This document shows, one piece after another, positions 7,516-15,446 of a stretch of DNA of 17,806 bases (the first letter of the stretch is position 1; each line of letters starts with the position of its first letter). The stretch comes from JANNAV01 sp031384695 (GTDB lineage Bacteria > Pseudomonadota > Alphaproteobacteria > Rhodobacterales > Rhodobacteraceae): contig JANNAV010000065.1 of assembly GCA_031384695.1 (NCBI GenBank), positions 1 through 17,806 of the forward strand, written 5' to 3'. A program made the translations under genes and the position numbers. Under the pieces are notes generated by a model. It had not been told where the DNA came from. It did not search any database and was given only the letters and a program-made list of their open reading frames with translations.

Positions 7516-7886
7516 GGCCCTAAAACAGCACTGCTGCGGCTTGTTTCGGAATAAGCAATAGTAGACCTGATCTTCGGGCCATTGCTCTGGCCCGGACGGG
7601 AGGATTCCGCTGATCAAGCGGCAAAGGCGCTGGGCCTTTTGCACCCGCCATATGCGCGCAGACTCAGGTTTTGCTGGCTTTTGCGCGGCATTGGACCGTC
7701 GGATTCCTGCGGTCGCGGGATTGGTTCAAGTTCGTGAAAATGTGACAAGAATTTGCCGCACTTTCTCCTAGGGTCAGTGGTTTGCATGCCCCAGTCTGAA
7801 CAAATTGCCACACTAATTTCAACACAAGCGGAATTCTCTTGCCCATGACCTTCTGGATCAGGGCCTCAAACAAGTGGACGTATACG
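7516..7886. other. Gene-poor region between the Anbu operon and the RTX gene
   Basis: This 371-bp stretch shows no convincing gene. Short frames exist on the minus strand but lack family resemblance and ribosome-binding sites. It presumably holds the end of the Anbu transcript (see the hairpin at 7575-7594) and the promoter and leader of the RTX gene. The last 120 bp are relatively AT-rich, as expected of a regulatory region, but no clear -35/-10 pair, operator or riboswitch was recognised. An alternative RTX start codon at 7845 lies inside it. Confidence 0.5.
7575..7594 (+). terminator. Possible terminator hairpin after the Anbu gene
   Basis: A perfect 7-bp stem (CGGGCCA / TGGCCCG) closes a 6-nt loop 60 nt downstream of the Anbu stop codon. 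No T-run follows, so intrinsic termination is uncertain. The site could instead be a transcript-stabilising hairpin. Confidence 0.35.
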
Positions 7887-10800
7887 ATGGCATTGATCCT
7901 TGGGACGAACGTAGCGGAAAGCCTGACAAGCGGTAGCGGCAACGATACCGTAAGTGGGCTTGACGGCAATGACACGCTTTATGGCGGTCTTGGCAACGAT
8001 ACGCTTTGGGGCGGCAATGGCGATGATCTGCTGTCTGGCGGCGGCGGCAGCGATACGATTGATGGCGGCGCGGGGATCGACACTGCCGATTATTCGGCCT
8101 CGTCGCTGGGGGTTTCGGTCAACCTGAGCACGGGTGCCGGGGTAAACGGCGATGCGGCAGGCGATCTTCTGACCCTGGTTGAGAACCTGATCGGGTCGGC
8201 CGCGAATGACACGTTGACCGGCGACGGGCTGGCCAACGCGTTGTTTGGTGGCGCGGCCAACGACCAGCTTTTTGGCGGCATTGGCGATGACACTCTGGTG
8301 GGTGGCGCGGGCATCGACACGCTGGATGGCGGTGCGGGGATCGACCTTGCGGATTATTCGGCCTCGGTTTCGGGTGTTTCGGTGAACCTGAGCACCGGTG
8401 CCGGTGTCAACGGCGATGCGCAGGGCGATGTTCTGACGCTGATCGAGAACGTAACGGGCTCGGGCGCCAACGACACTTTGACGGGCGACGGATTGGCCAA
8501 CGTTCTGACGGGTGCGGTGGGCAATGACCAGTTGTTTGGCGGCATCGGCAACGACACTTTGTTTGGCGGCGCGGGCACGGATACGTTGACCGGCGGCACG
8601 GGGGTTGACCTGATCGACTACACCGCGTCACTGTTGGGGGTTACTGTCAACCTGACCACGGGCACAGGGGCGAACGGCGATGCACAAGGCGATGTCATCA
8701 GCGAGATCGAGAATGTCGCCGGTTCGGGCCAGAACGATATCCTGACGGGCAGCACGGGCGACAACGCGCTGACCGGGGCTGCGGGTGCCGACAGCATTTC
8801 GGCCAGCAGCGGCAATGACACCCTGTTTGGCGGCGCGGGCAATGATACGCTGATCGGCGGTATCGGCATCGACACGCTGGATGGCGGCACGGAAACCGAC
8901 GTGGCCGATTATTCGGCATCATCGGCGGGGGTTACCGTCAGCCTGCTGAGCGGCACCGGCCTGAACGGTGATGCGCAGGGCGACACGCTTTCGGGGATCG
9001 AGAACCTGATCGGGTCGGCTTTGGCGGATACCCTGACGGGCGACACTTTTGCCAACCAGTTGACCGGCGCGACCGGCAGCGACAGTCTTTCAGGAGGCAC
9101 GGGCAACGACAGCCTTTATGGCGGCACCAACAACGATACCCTGGTGGGCGGCATCGGTTCGGACGTGCTGGATGGCGGCAATGACACCGACGTGGCGGAT
9201 TATTCGGCATCCACTTTGGGTGTGAGCGTCAGCCTGTTGAGCGGCACCGGCCTGAACGGCGATGCGCAGGGTGACACGCTGTTTGGGATCGAGAACCTGA
9301 CCGGGTCGGCTGCGGTGGATACTTTGGCGGGCGACACCTTCGCGAACCTTTTGAACGGCGGGGCATCGGGCGACTCGCTGAACGGTGATGCGGGCAACGA
9401 CACGCTGGTGGGTGCCGCGGGCGGTGACGTGCTGGTGGGGGGGGCCGGGCTTGATCTGGTTGACTACACCGCATCGGCCTTGGCCGTTTCGGTGAACCTG
9501 ACCACGGGCGCAGGGGTTAACGGTGATGCGCAAGGCGATGTGATCAGCGAAGTCGAGAATGTGCTGGGGACGGGGTCGAATGACACCATCGTTGGCAGCA
9601 CCTTGGACAACGTGTTGACCGGGGCTGCGGGCAACGACAGCATTGCGGCGTCGATCGGCAATGACAGCCTGTTTGGCGGTGCCAACAATGATACGCTGAA
9701 CGGTGAGGCGGGTGCGGATTCCATCGACGGCGGCACCGAGACCGACACGGTTGATTATGCCGGTTCCTCGGCCGGTGTCAGCGTCAGCCTGCTGACGGGT
9801 GCGGGCAGCGGGGGCGACGCGCAGGGCGATGTTCTGGTGGCCATCGAGAACCTGAGCGGTTCGGGTTTTGCCGATTTTCTGACCGGGCAGACCTCGGGCA
9901 ACGTCTTGATCGGCGGCGCGGGGGTTGACACGCTGGTTGGCGGTGCCGGGGCCGACACGCTGACCGGGGGGACGGAAATTGACACGGTTGATTACACCAC
10001 CTCGTTGACGGGTGTGTCGGTCAACCTGACCACCGGCGCGGGTGTAGGCGGCGATGCGCAGGGCGATGTGATCAGCGAAGTCGAGAATATCATCGGCACC
10101 GCGTCGCAAGACACACTGACCGGTGGCAGCACCGAGAACTTTTTGTACGGCGGCGCAGGGACCGACACCATCGACGGCAAAAGTGGCAATGACAGTATCT
10201 ATGGCGGCCATGGCAACGATACGCTGACGGGCGGCGCGGGTGCCGATTTCCTGGATGGCGGCGCCTTGACCGACGCGGCCGACTATTCAACATCGGCGCT
10301 GGGCGTGAGTGTTAACCTGTTGACGGGGGCGGCTTCGGGCGGCGACGCGCTGGGCGATACGTTCAACAACATCGAGAACCTGCTGGGTTCAGCGCTGGGC
10401 GATACATTGGTTGGCGATAGCAATGCCAACCTTGTGAGCGGCGCTGCGGGCGCGGATTCGCTTGAGGGTGGCGATGGGGCGGATACTTTGGCGGGCGGTG
10501 CCGGGATCGACACGCTGACCGGCGGTGCGGGCCTTGACAGTGCGGACTATTCGGCATCGGGCACCGGCGTGAGCGTCAGCCTGCTGGCGGGCACCGGGAC
10601 CGTTGGCGACGCGCAGGGCGATATCTTGCTGGAGGTGGAGAACCTGGTGGGGTCTGCCAATGCCGATACCTTGCTGGGTGATACCGGGGCCAACGTGCTG
10701 AGCGGCGCGGTTGGCAACGACTCGATCGCGGCGGATGAGGGCGATGACACGGTGGTGGGCGGTGCCGGCAGCGATACGCTGGGCGGCGGGCTGGGGACGG

Positions 10801-13800
10801 ATTGGCTGGATTACACCGCCTCGGCCACCGGCATTACCATTGATCTGACCGCCGGAACCGGCCTTGGCGGCGACGCAGCGGGCGATGTGCTCAGCGGTTT
10901 TGAAAACGTGCTTGGCACCGGTTTGGCCGATACCTTGCTGGGCGATATCTTTAACAACCTTTTCAACGGCGGCGTGGGCAACGATTCGCTGAACGCCAAC
11001 GAGGGCAATGACACGTTGATCGGCGGTGCCGGGGGCGATGTTCTGGATGGCGGCAATGATACCGATGTGGCGGATTACAGCGCCTCGACTGCGGGTGTGA
11101 GCGTGAACCTGACCACCGGCATGGGGGTTGGCGGCGATGCGCAGGGCGATACTCTGACCGAAGTGGAAAACGTGATCGGCACGGGGTTCAACGATACCTT
11201 GCTGGGCGATACCACGGCGAACATGCTGACCGGTGCCGTGGGCGCGGATTCGCTGAGCGGGTCTGATGGCGACGATACGCTGGTGGGCGGCGCGGGTGCC
11301 GACACGCTGGTGGGCGGACTCAACGTGGACGTCGCCGATTACTCGGCATCCGCTTTGGCGGTGACCGTCAGCCTTGCGACAAACACCGGTGCAGCAGGCG
11401 ATGCCACGGGCGACGTGCTATCGGGGATTGAAAACCTGACGGGTTCGGGGTTTGCCGATGCGCTGACCGGGGATATTGCAGGTAACGTTCTGAAGGGCGG
11501 CGCGGGCGATGACACGCTTGCAGGCGGTGCTGGCGCGGATTCGCTTTATGGCGGCGACGGGGCTGATACCGCGAACTACGCGGCATCCGTGCTGGCCGTA
11601 CAGGTGAACCTGACAACCAAAATCGGCATCGGTGGCGATGCGGGTGGCGACGCCTATCTGTTGATCGAAAACGTGATCGGCACCGGCCTTGGCGACAGCC
11701 TGACCGGGGATGCCTATGAGAACACGCTTTTTGGCGGTGCGGGCAACGATACCCTGTCGGGCAAAGGCGGTGCCGATACGTTGTATGGTGGCGCGGGCGA
11801 TGACACTTATGACATCGACTCCACCTCGGACGCGGTGGACGAGACCGGTGGTTCAGGTGTTGATCTGGTGCGGGCTTCGGCAGATTTCACCCTGGGCTTT
11901 GGCATCGAGAACCTGATGCTGAGCGGCAGCTGGAACCTTGACGGCACGGGCAACGCCGAGAACAACCTGATCACCGGCAACACCGGCTCGGGCAGCCTGC
12001 TGGCCAATCATGGCGACAACGCCCTGTTCGGCCTTGAGGGCAACGACACGATCCTTGGCATGGGCGGCGACGATACGCTGATCGGCGGGACCGGCAACGA
12101 CAGCATGGTTGGCGGCCTTGGCAACGATATCTACATCATCGACTCGGAGTTTGACACGGTGCTGGAGCTGACGCTGCAGGGCGTGGACAAGGTGGAAAGC
12201 TATGTCACCCATGTTTTGGGCAACTTCCTTGAGAACCTGACGCTGGTAGGCGACAGCGTGATCAACGGCACCGGCAACATCACCACCAACCTGATTTATG
12301 GCAACAGCCAGATCAATATCCTGCTTGGCATGGCGGGGAACGACTCGATCTATGGCGGTGGTGGCGATGACACCATCGACGGCGGTACCGGTGCGGACCG
12401 GATGGGCGGCGGCGATGGCAACGACTTTTACTATGTGGACAACGCAGGCGATGTGCTTTCGGAAACGGCGGTTGGCGGCATCGACAGTGTCGAAAGCTCT
12501 ATCGCGCTGATTTTGGCTAGCTATGTCGACAACCTGACGCTGACAGGCGTGGCCGCGATCAACGGGACGGGCAACAGTCAGGCCAATATCCTGATCGGCA
12601 ACAGTGCGGCGAACAAGCTTTATGGCGGCACCGCCAATGACACGCTGACCGGCAACGATGGCAATGACACGCTGGATGGTGGGGGCGATGCCGACAGCAT
12701 GACAGGCGGGATTGGCGACGATTTCTATGTGGTCGATCACGCCGATGATGCGGTGGTGGAACTGGCCACCGAGGGCACCGATACCGAACAAAGCTCGGTT
12801 GCGCGCACGCTGGACGACAATATCGAGAACCTGATCCTTTCGGGGATCAACGGGTTGCGCGGGACTGGAAACGCCGCAAACAACGTGATTACCGGCAATA
12901 CCGGCAGCAACGCGCTGTTGGGGCTTGACGGTGCCGACACGCTGTTTGGTGGTTCGGGCAATGACAGTCTGGACGGCGGCACGGGTATTGACAGCCTTGT
13001 CGGTGGTGCTGGCAACGATCTTTTCACCATCGACGTCAGCGATGACGTGATTGTGGAGGGGGCTTCGGCTGGTACGGATACGGTGCAGGCTGCGTTCAGC
13101 TATACCTTGCTGACCAACTTCGAGAACCTGACCCTGACCGGCACCGATGGCAACAACGGCACCGGCAACGCGGTGGCGAACGTGCTGACCGGCAATATCG
13201 GGGCGAACCAGTTGCGGGGTTTTGGCGGCAACGACACGATCTTTGGCGGCGATGGGGCGGATCTGCTTGACGGCGGCACCGGGGCCGACGTGATGACGGG
13301 TGGCGCGGGCGATGACAGCTATGTCGTGGACAGCCTGACCGACAAGGTGGTGGAGCAGGCGGGCGGCGGCATCGACTCGGTTTCCAGCAGCGTGACCTTC
13401 GTGATGGGCGCAAATGTTGACCATCTGGTGCTGACCGGCATCGCCGTGACCAGCGGCACCGGCAACGACGAGGCGAACAACATCAGCGGCAACATCGCCG
13501 CAAACACCCTTACAGGCAACAATGGCGATGACAGTCTGGTGGGGCTTGGCGGCAATGACAAGCTTTTTGGCGGCGCCGGTGTGGACAGCCTTTACGGTGG
13601 CGACGACAACGACTCGCTGAATGGCGGCACCTCGGATGACTATCTGCACGGCGGATCCGGCAACGACACATTGCTGGGCGATTTCGGCGCGGATACCCTT
13701 TACGGGGCCGACGGCAACGACAACCTGCAGGGTGCGTCGGCGGGAGACACGTTCTATGGCGGGGACGGCAATGATACCATGGATGGCGGCACCGAGAACG

Positions 13801-14465
13801 ACTCGCTTTATGGCGGCAACGGCGATGACAGCGTTCTGGGCGGCTTTAACGATGACGTGCTGGACGGTGGTGCCAACAACGACACGCTGCGCGGTGGTAC
13901 GGGCGACGACAGCATCGTCGGCTCGTCCGGGCTTGATGCGCTTTACGGTGATGACGGTAATGATACGCTGGACGCTGGCACTGATGATGATCTGGTTTCC
14001 GGCGGCAACGGCAACGACTCGATCTATGGCGGTGCCGGGCTTGATGCGCTGACGGGGGATGCAGGTGTCGATTTCCTGTCGGGCGGCACCGGCAACGATA
14101 CGCTGAACGGCGGCACGTCGAACGATACGCTTGCCGGTGGGACGGGTGCGGATACCTTCGTGTTCAATACCGCCATTACCAGCAACTTTGACACCATCAC
14201 CGACTTTACCATTGGCGATGATATCATGCGGCTTGATAAGTTGGTCTTCACGGCGGCGGGTTTGGCGGGTGTGGCGCTGTCGGTGGATGCCTTCGTATCG
14301 AACGCCACGGGCCTGGCCGAGGATTCGACGGACCGGATCATCTATGACACGGTTTCGGGCAGTCTTTCTTACGATGCCAATGGGCTTGGCGGCAGCGGCG
14401 GGATCGTGTTTGCGGTGCTGAACCCGGGGCTGGTGATCACGGCGGCAGACTTCTTCGTGTTCTGA
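7887..14465 (+). CDS. Giant RTX calcium-binding repeat protein, putative type I secretion substrate
   Basis: This protein of about 2192 residues is made almost wholly of RTX repeats (GGxGxDxLx), which fold into calcium-loaded beta-rolls outside the cell. Three zones follow each other. Residues from about 68 to 1300 are 14 mixed units with a DYSAS..GVSVNL strand and an IENL.GS strand. The next part, to about 1900, is 6 units with a YxVD..xD.V and ENLxLxG pattern. Then come simple nonapeptides. The last 105 residues (ADTFVF..., ending in DFFVF) resemble the C-terminal type I secretion domain of serralysin-like proteins. I see no cysteine, very few lysines, no signal peptide and no catalytic domain, so an adhesin, matrix or surface-layer role is the best guess. 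The ATG at 7887 begins the typical RTX N-terminus MALILGTN; an ATG at 7845 (AGCGGA 12 nt upstream) is an alternative adding 14 residues. No ABC transporter or membrane-fusion gene is in the window. Confidence 0.9.
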   Translation: MALILGTNVAESLTSGSGNDTVSGLDGNDTLYGGLGNDTLWGGNGDDLLSGGGGSDTIDGGAGIDTADYSASSLGVSVNLSTGAGVNGDAAGDLLTLVENLIGSAANDTLTGDGLANALFGGAANDQLFGGIGDDTLVGGAGIDTLDGGAGIDLADYSASVSGVSVNLSTGAGVNGDAQGDVLTLIENVTGSGANDTLTGDGLANVLTGAVGNDQLFGGIGNDTLFGGAGTDTLTGGTGVDLIDYTASLLGVTVNLTTGTGANGDAQGDVISEIENVAGSGQNDILTGSTGDNALTGAAGADSISASSGNDTLFGGAGNDTLIGGIGIDTLDGGTETDVADYSASSAGVTVSLLSGTGLNGDAQGDTLSGIENLIGSALADTLTGDTFANQLTGATGSDSLSGGTGNDSLYGGTNNDTLVGGIGSDVLDGGNDTDVADYSASTLGVSVSLLSGTGLNGDAQGDTLFGIENLTGSAAVDTLAGDTFANLLNGGASGDSLNGDAGNDTLVGAAGGDVLVGGAGLDLVDYTASALAVSVNLTTGAGVNGDAQGDVISEVENVLGTGSNDTIVGSTLDNVLTGAAGNDSIAASIGNDSLFGGANNDTLNGEAGADSIDGGTETDTVDYAGSSAGVSVSLLTGAGSGGDAQGDVLVAIENLSGSGFADFLTGQTSGNVLIGGAGVDTLVGGAGADTLTGGTEIDTVDYTTSLTGVSVNLTTGAGVGGDAQGDVISEVENIIGTASQDTLTGGSTENFLYGGAGTDTIDGKSGNDSIYGGHGNDTLTGGAGADFLDGGALTDAADYSTSALGVSVNLLTGAASGGDALGDTFNNIENLLGSALGDTLVGDSNANLVSGAAGADSLEGGDGADTLAGGAGIDTLTGGAGLDSADYSASGTGVSVSLLAGTGTVGDAQGDILLEVENLVGSANADTLLGDTGANVLSGAVGNDSIAADEGDDTVVGGAGSDTLGGGLGTDWLDYTASATGITIDLTAGTGLGGDAAGDVLSGFENVLGTGLADTLLGDIFNNLFNGGVGNDSLNANEGNDTLIGGAGGDVLDGGNDTDVADYSASTAGVSVNLTTGMGVGGDAQGDTLTEVENVIGTGFNDTLLGDTTANMLTGAVGADSLSGSDGDDTLVGGAGADTLVGGLNVDVADYSASALAVTVSLATNTGAAGDATGDVLSGIENLTGSGFADALTGDIAGNVLKGGAGDDTLAGGAGADSLYGGDGADTANYAASVLAVQVNLTTKIGIGGDAGGDAYLLIENVIGTGLGDSLTGDAYENTLFGGAGNDTLSGKGGADTLYGGAGDDTYDIDSTSDAVDETGGSGVDLVRASADFTLGFGIENLMLSGSWNLDGTGNAENNLITGNTGSGSLLANHGDNALFGLEGNDTILGMGGDDTLIGGTGNDSMVGGLGNDIYIIDSEFDTVLELTLQGVDKVESYVTHVLGNFLENLTLVGDSVINGTGNITTNLIYGNSQINILLGMAGNDSIYGGGGDDTIDGGTGADRMGGGDGNDFYYVDNAGDVLSETAVGGIDSVESSIALILASYVDNLTLTGVAAINGTGNSQANILIGNSAANKLYGGTANDTLTGNDGNDTLDGGGDADSMTGGIGDDFYVVDHADDAVVELATEGTDTEQSSVARTLDDNIENLILSGINGLRGTGNAANNVITGNTGSNALLGLDGADTLFGGSGNDSLDGGTGIDSLVGGAGNDLFTIDVSDDVIVEGASAGTDTVQAAFSYTLLTNFENLTLTGTDGNNGTGNAVANVLTGNIGANQLRGFGGNDTIFGGDGADLLDGGTGADVMTGGAGDDSYVVDSLTDKVVEQAGGGIDSVSSSVTFVMGANVDHLVLTGIAVTSGTGNDEANNISGNIAANTLTGNNGDDSLVGLGGNDKLFGGAGVDSLYGGDDNDSLNGGTSDDYLHGGSGNDTLLGDFGADTLYGADGNDNLQGASAGDTFYGGDGNDTMDGGTENDSLYGGNGDDSVLGGFNDDVLDGGANNDTLRGGTGDDSIVGSSGLDALYGDDGNDTLDAGTDDDLVSGGNGNDSIYGGAGLDALTGDAGVDFLSGGTGNDTLNGGTSNDTLAGGTGADTFVFNTAITSNFDTITDFTIGDDIMRLDKLVFTAAGLAGVALSVDAFVSNATGLAEDSTDRIIYDTVSGSLSYDANGLGGSGGIVFAVLNPGLVITAADFFVF
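8088..11798 (+). repeat. RTX type A array: 14 units of 79, 88 or 97 codons
   Basis: The marker codon for Asp (Asn in the last unit) of the DYSAS/DYTAS motif lies at 8088, 8352, 8616, 8907, 9198, 9462, 9753, 9990, 10281, 10545, 10809, 11073, 11337 and 11574. The spacings are 264, 264, 291, 291, 264, 291, 237, 291, 264, 264, 264, 264 and 237 nt. They differ only by 27 nt, the length of one nonapeptide. Each unit has a DYxxS..VxVxL.xG.G..GDA.GD strand pair, an (I/V)EN(L/V)xG(S/T) strand, and then three to five glycine/aspartate nonapeptides. Confidence 0.93.
11799..13595 (+). repeat. RTX type B array: 6 units of 99 codons (first 108)
   Basis: Aromatic marker codons of the DDxYxVD motif lie at 11808, 12132, 12429, 12726, 13023 and 13320. 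The spacings are 324, 297, 297, 297 and 297 nt. Each unit reads (N/D)Dx(Y/F)xxD..xD.(V/L), a short G.D.V.SS segment, an (E/D)(N/H)LxLxG strand, a GTGN turn, then nonapeptides. The first unit is one nonapeptide longer. This architecture is different from the preceding type A array. Confidence 0.9.
13518..14150 (+). repeat. Uninterrupted RTX nonapeptide run
   Basis: About 23 consecutive nonapeptides of the form (N/D)DxLxGGxG are encoded without the strand insertions of the earlier arrays (for example GNDTLDAGTDDDLVSGG). In known RTX proteins such runs form the calcium-binding parallel beta-roll just before the secretion signal. Confidence 0.85.
14151..14465 (+). other. C-terminal type I secretion region of the RTX protein
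   Basis: The last 104 codons begin with ADTFVFN and contain FDTITDFTIGDDIMRLD, DRIIYDTVSGSLSYDANG and a final ITAADFFVF. This matches the serralysin-type C-terminal domain that carries the uncleaved ABC-exporter signal: a beta-hairpin region ending in an acidic residue followed by hydrophobic ones. It supports export in one step to the outside of the cell. Confidence 0.8.
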
Positions 14466-14515
14466 TCGCGCGCCTTCTGATCGTGCGCCTTCTGATCGCG
14501 CGCTTTCTGATCGCG
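14461..14515 (+). repeat. 15-bp tandem repeat containing the RTX stop codon
   Basis: The unit TCTGATCGCGCGCCT is present at 14461-14475, 14476-14490 and 14491-14505, followed by a partial fourth copy from 14506. Copies differ by one base each. The RTX stop codon is in the first copy. Because 15 is a multiple of three, TGA recurs in the RTX frame at 14463, 14478, 14493 and 14508. Confidence 0.9.
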
Positions 14516-14545
14516 GACCGGGGCGGCAGGTGAGCCAAAGCTTTT

Positions 14546-14576
14546 CGGCCCGGGCGACGTTCAATCGCCCGGGCCG
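14546..14576 (+). terminator. Strong GC-rich hairpin downstream of the RTX gene
   Basis: A perfect 12-bp stem (CGGCCCGGGCGA / TCGCCCGGGCCG) with a 7-nt loop lies 80 nt after the RTX stop. It is a likely transcription terminator. The T-run expected for an intrinsic terminator is missing on the plus strand. Confidence 0.7.
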
Positions 14577-14616
14577 ATCAATGTGATCTCAAAGCCGTGC
14601 CGGCGGGTATTAGAGC

Positions 14617-14653
14617 GGATTGCCTTCAATCTGATTCAGATTGAAGGCAATCC
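14617..14653. repeat. 37-bp near-perfect palindrome
   Basis: An 18-bp perfect inverted repeat with a single central base (T at 14635) begins GGATTGCCTTC and ends GAAGGCAATCC. It lies between two converging transcripts. Either strand could form a very stable hairpin. It could be a palindromic intergenic element of the REP type or one end of a small mobile element, or it could help end transcription. Confidence 0.75.
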
Positions 14654-14678
14654 AGGACAAGATCAGCTTGGCAATGTT

Positions 14679-14722
14679 GCGTGTTGCGTACAATCGGGTG
14701 AAACCGATTGTCCGCAACACGC
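14679..14722. repeat. 44-bp interrupted palindrome (long hairpin)
   Basis: The outer stem GCGTGTTGCG / CGCAACACGC (10 bp) is followed by one T/C mismatch, then the inner stem ACAATCGG / CCGATTGT (8 bp) and a 6-nt loop. It begins 26 nt after the previous palindrome and ends 17 nt before the 3' end of the leftward DUF1289 gene. It may serve as that gene's terminator, although no T-run follows on the minus strand. Confidence 0.72.
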
Positions 14723-14739
14723 TAAGTTGACAGGTGGCC

Positions 14740-14982
14740 TTACCGGTCCAGCCGGCCGATGCGGCCACCGCGGCGTTTGGCAAGGCGGGGGGCGCGGGCC
14801 GGGAGATCGGCTATGATTTCGGCACGTGCGGCCGGGGTCAGGCGTGACCATGTCGAGATTTCCTCGATCGTGCGCATGCAGCCCACGCAGAGGCGCTCCT
14901 CAGGATGGATCACGCACAGCTTGATGCAAGGGCTTTCCACCTCGGCACGCATCCACACCTCGTCTCGCATGGTATCATCCAT
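14740..14982 (-). CDS. DUF1289 domain-containing protein
   Basis: This small 80-residue protein carries the DUF1289 pattern of four cysteines: SPCIKLC (Cys19, Cys23) and LCVGC (Cys32, Cys35). It is followed by MRTIEEISTWSRLT and a basic tail. The cysteine spacing suggests a metal or iron-sulfur site, but the family function is unknown. The ATG at 14982 shares its first base with the ruvX stop codon (TGATG), so the gene is translationally coupled to ruvX. Other in-frame ATGs lie slightly downstream. It is the last gene of the ccmI - ruvX - DUF1289 operon. Confidence 0.88.
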   Translation of the reverse strand: MDDTMRDEVWMRAEVESPCIKLCVIHPEERLCVGCMRTIEEISTWSRLTPAARAEIIADLPARAPRLAKRRGGRIGRLDR

Positions 14983-15446
14983 CACAGATGCGCCATCCGG
15001 TCCAGCGCACCTTGCAGGATATACCCGGCGGCCACATGATCTATGACCTCATTGCGACGCTTTCGCGACATATCCGCCTCAAGCAGCGCCCGCGTGGCGG
15101 CAACCGTTGAAAGGCGCTCGTCCCAATAGGCGATGGGCAGGGTGGTGAGGCGGCTGAGGTTGCGGGCAAAGGCGCGGGTTGTCTGCACGCGGGGGCCTTC
15201 GGAGCCGTCCATGTTGAGCGGCAGACCAAGGATCAGTCCGGCGATGCCGCGGGCTGCGGCCAGCGCCAGAAGTTCGGCGGCATCGGCGGTGAATTTTGTG
15301 CGGCGGATGGTTTGCGTGGGGGTGGCAACAGAGCGGCGCAGATCCGAGATGGCGATACCGATGGTCTTTTCGCCAAAATCAAGCCCTGCGACAGCGCGGT
15401 TCGCGGGGAGGGCGAGGGCGAAGGCGGCGAAATCTTCGAAAATCAT
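14982..15446 (-). CDS. ruvX: Putative pre-16S rRNA nuclease / Holliday junction resolvase (YqgF/RuvX)
   Basis: The product is 154 residues, typical for the YqgF/RuvX family with an RNase H-like fold. Conserved acidic sites are visible: Asp23 in GLDFGEKTIGIAISD, the LGLPLNMDGSEG loop, Asp109-Glu110 in WDERLST, and Asp136 in the closing IDHVAAGYIL. In E. coli the relative trims the 5' end of 16S rRNA precursors; Holliday junction cleavage was the earlier proposal. The N-terminus is about 15 residues longer than the core domain. The start overlaps the ccmI stop by 4 nt (ATGA), and its stop overlaps the DUF1289 start, so the three genes are probably one transcript. Confidence 0.93.
   Translation of the reverse strand: MIFEDFAAFALALPANRAVAGLDFGEKTIGIAISDLRRSVATPTQTIRRTKFTADAAELLALAAARGIAGLILGLPLNMDGSEGPRVQTTRAFARNLSRLTTLPIAYWDERLSTVAATRALLEADMSRKRRNEVIDHVAAGYILQGALDRMAHL

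Noticed and set aside
5926..7644. A 572-codon minus-strand frame across the transglutaminase and Anbu genes
   Set aside because: Its sequence is rich in Arg, His and Pro, as typical antisense of GC-rich coding DNA, and it conflicts with two well-supported genes.
7614..7975. Two short minus-strand frames upstream of the RTX gene
   Set aside because: They overlap each other and the RTX start, with no domain or ribosome-binding site to support them.
9090..10211. A 373-codon minus-strand frame in the RTX repeats
   Set aside because: It is a mirror of the 27-nt periodic repeat structure, not an independent gene.
8088..14150. A CRISPR-like array suggested by the regular repeats
   Set aside because: The repeats are in frame, degenerate at third positions and encode RTX nonapeptides. 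There are no constant repeats with unique spacers and no cas genes.
11853..14564. A 903-codon open frame on the minus strand under the RTX gene
   Set aside because: It arises from the periodic, GC-rich codons of the repeat gene read in antisense. It has no family resemblance, and the plus-strand frame clearly encodes RTX motifs.
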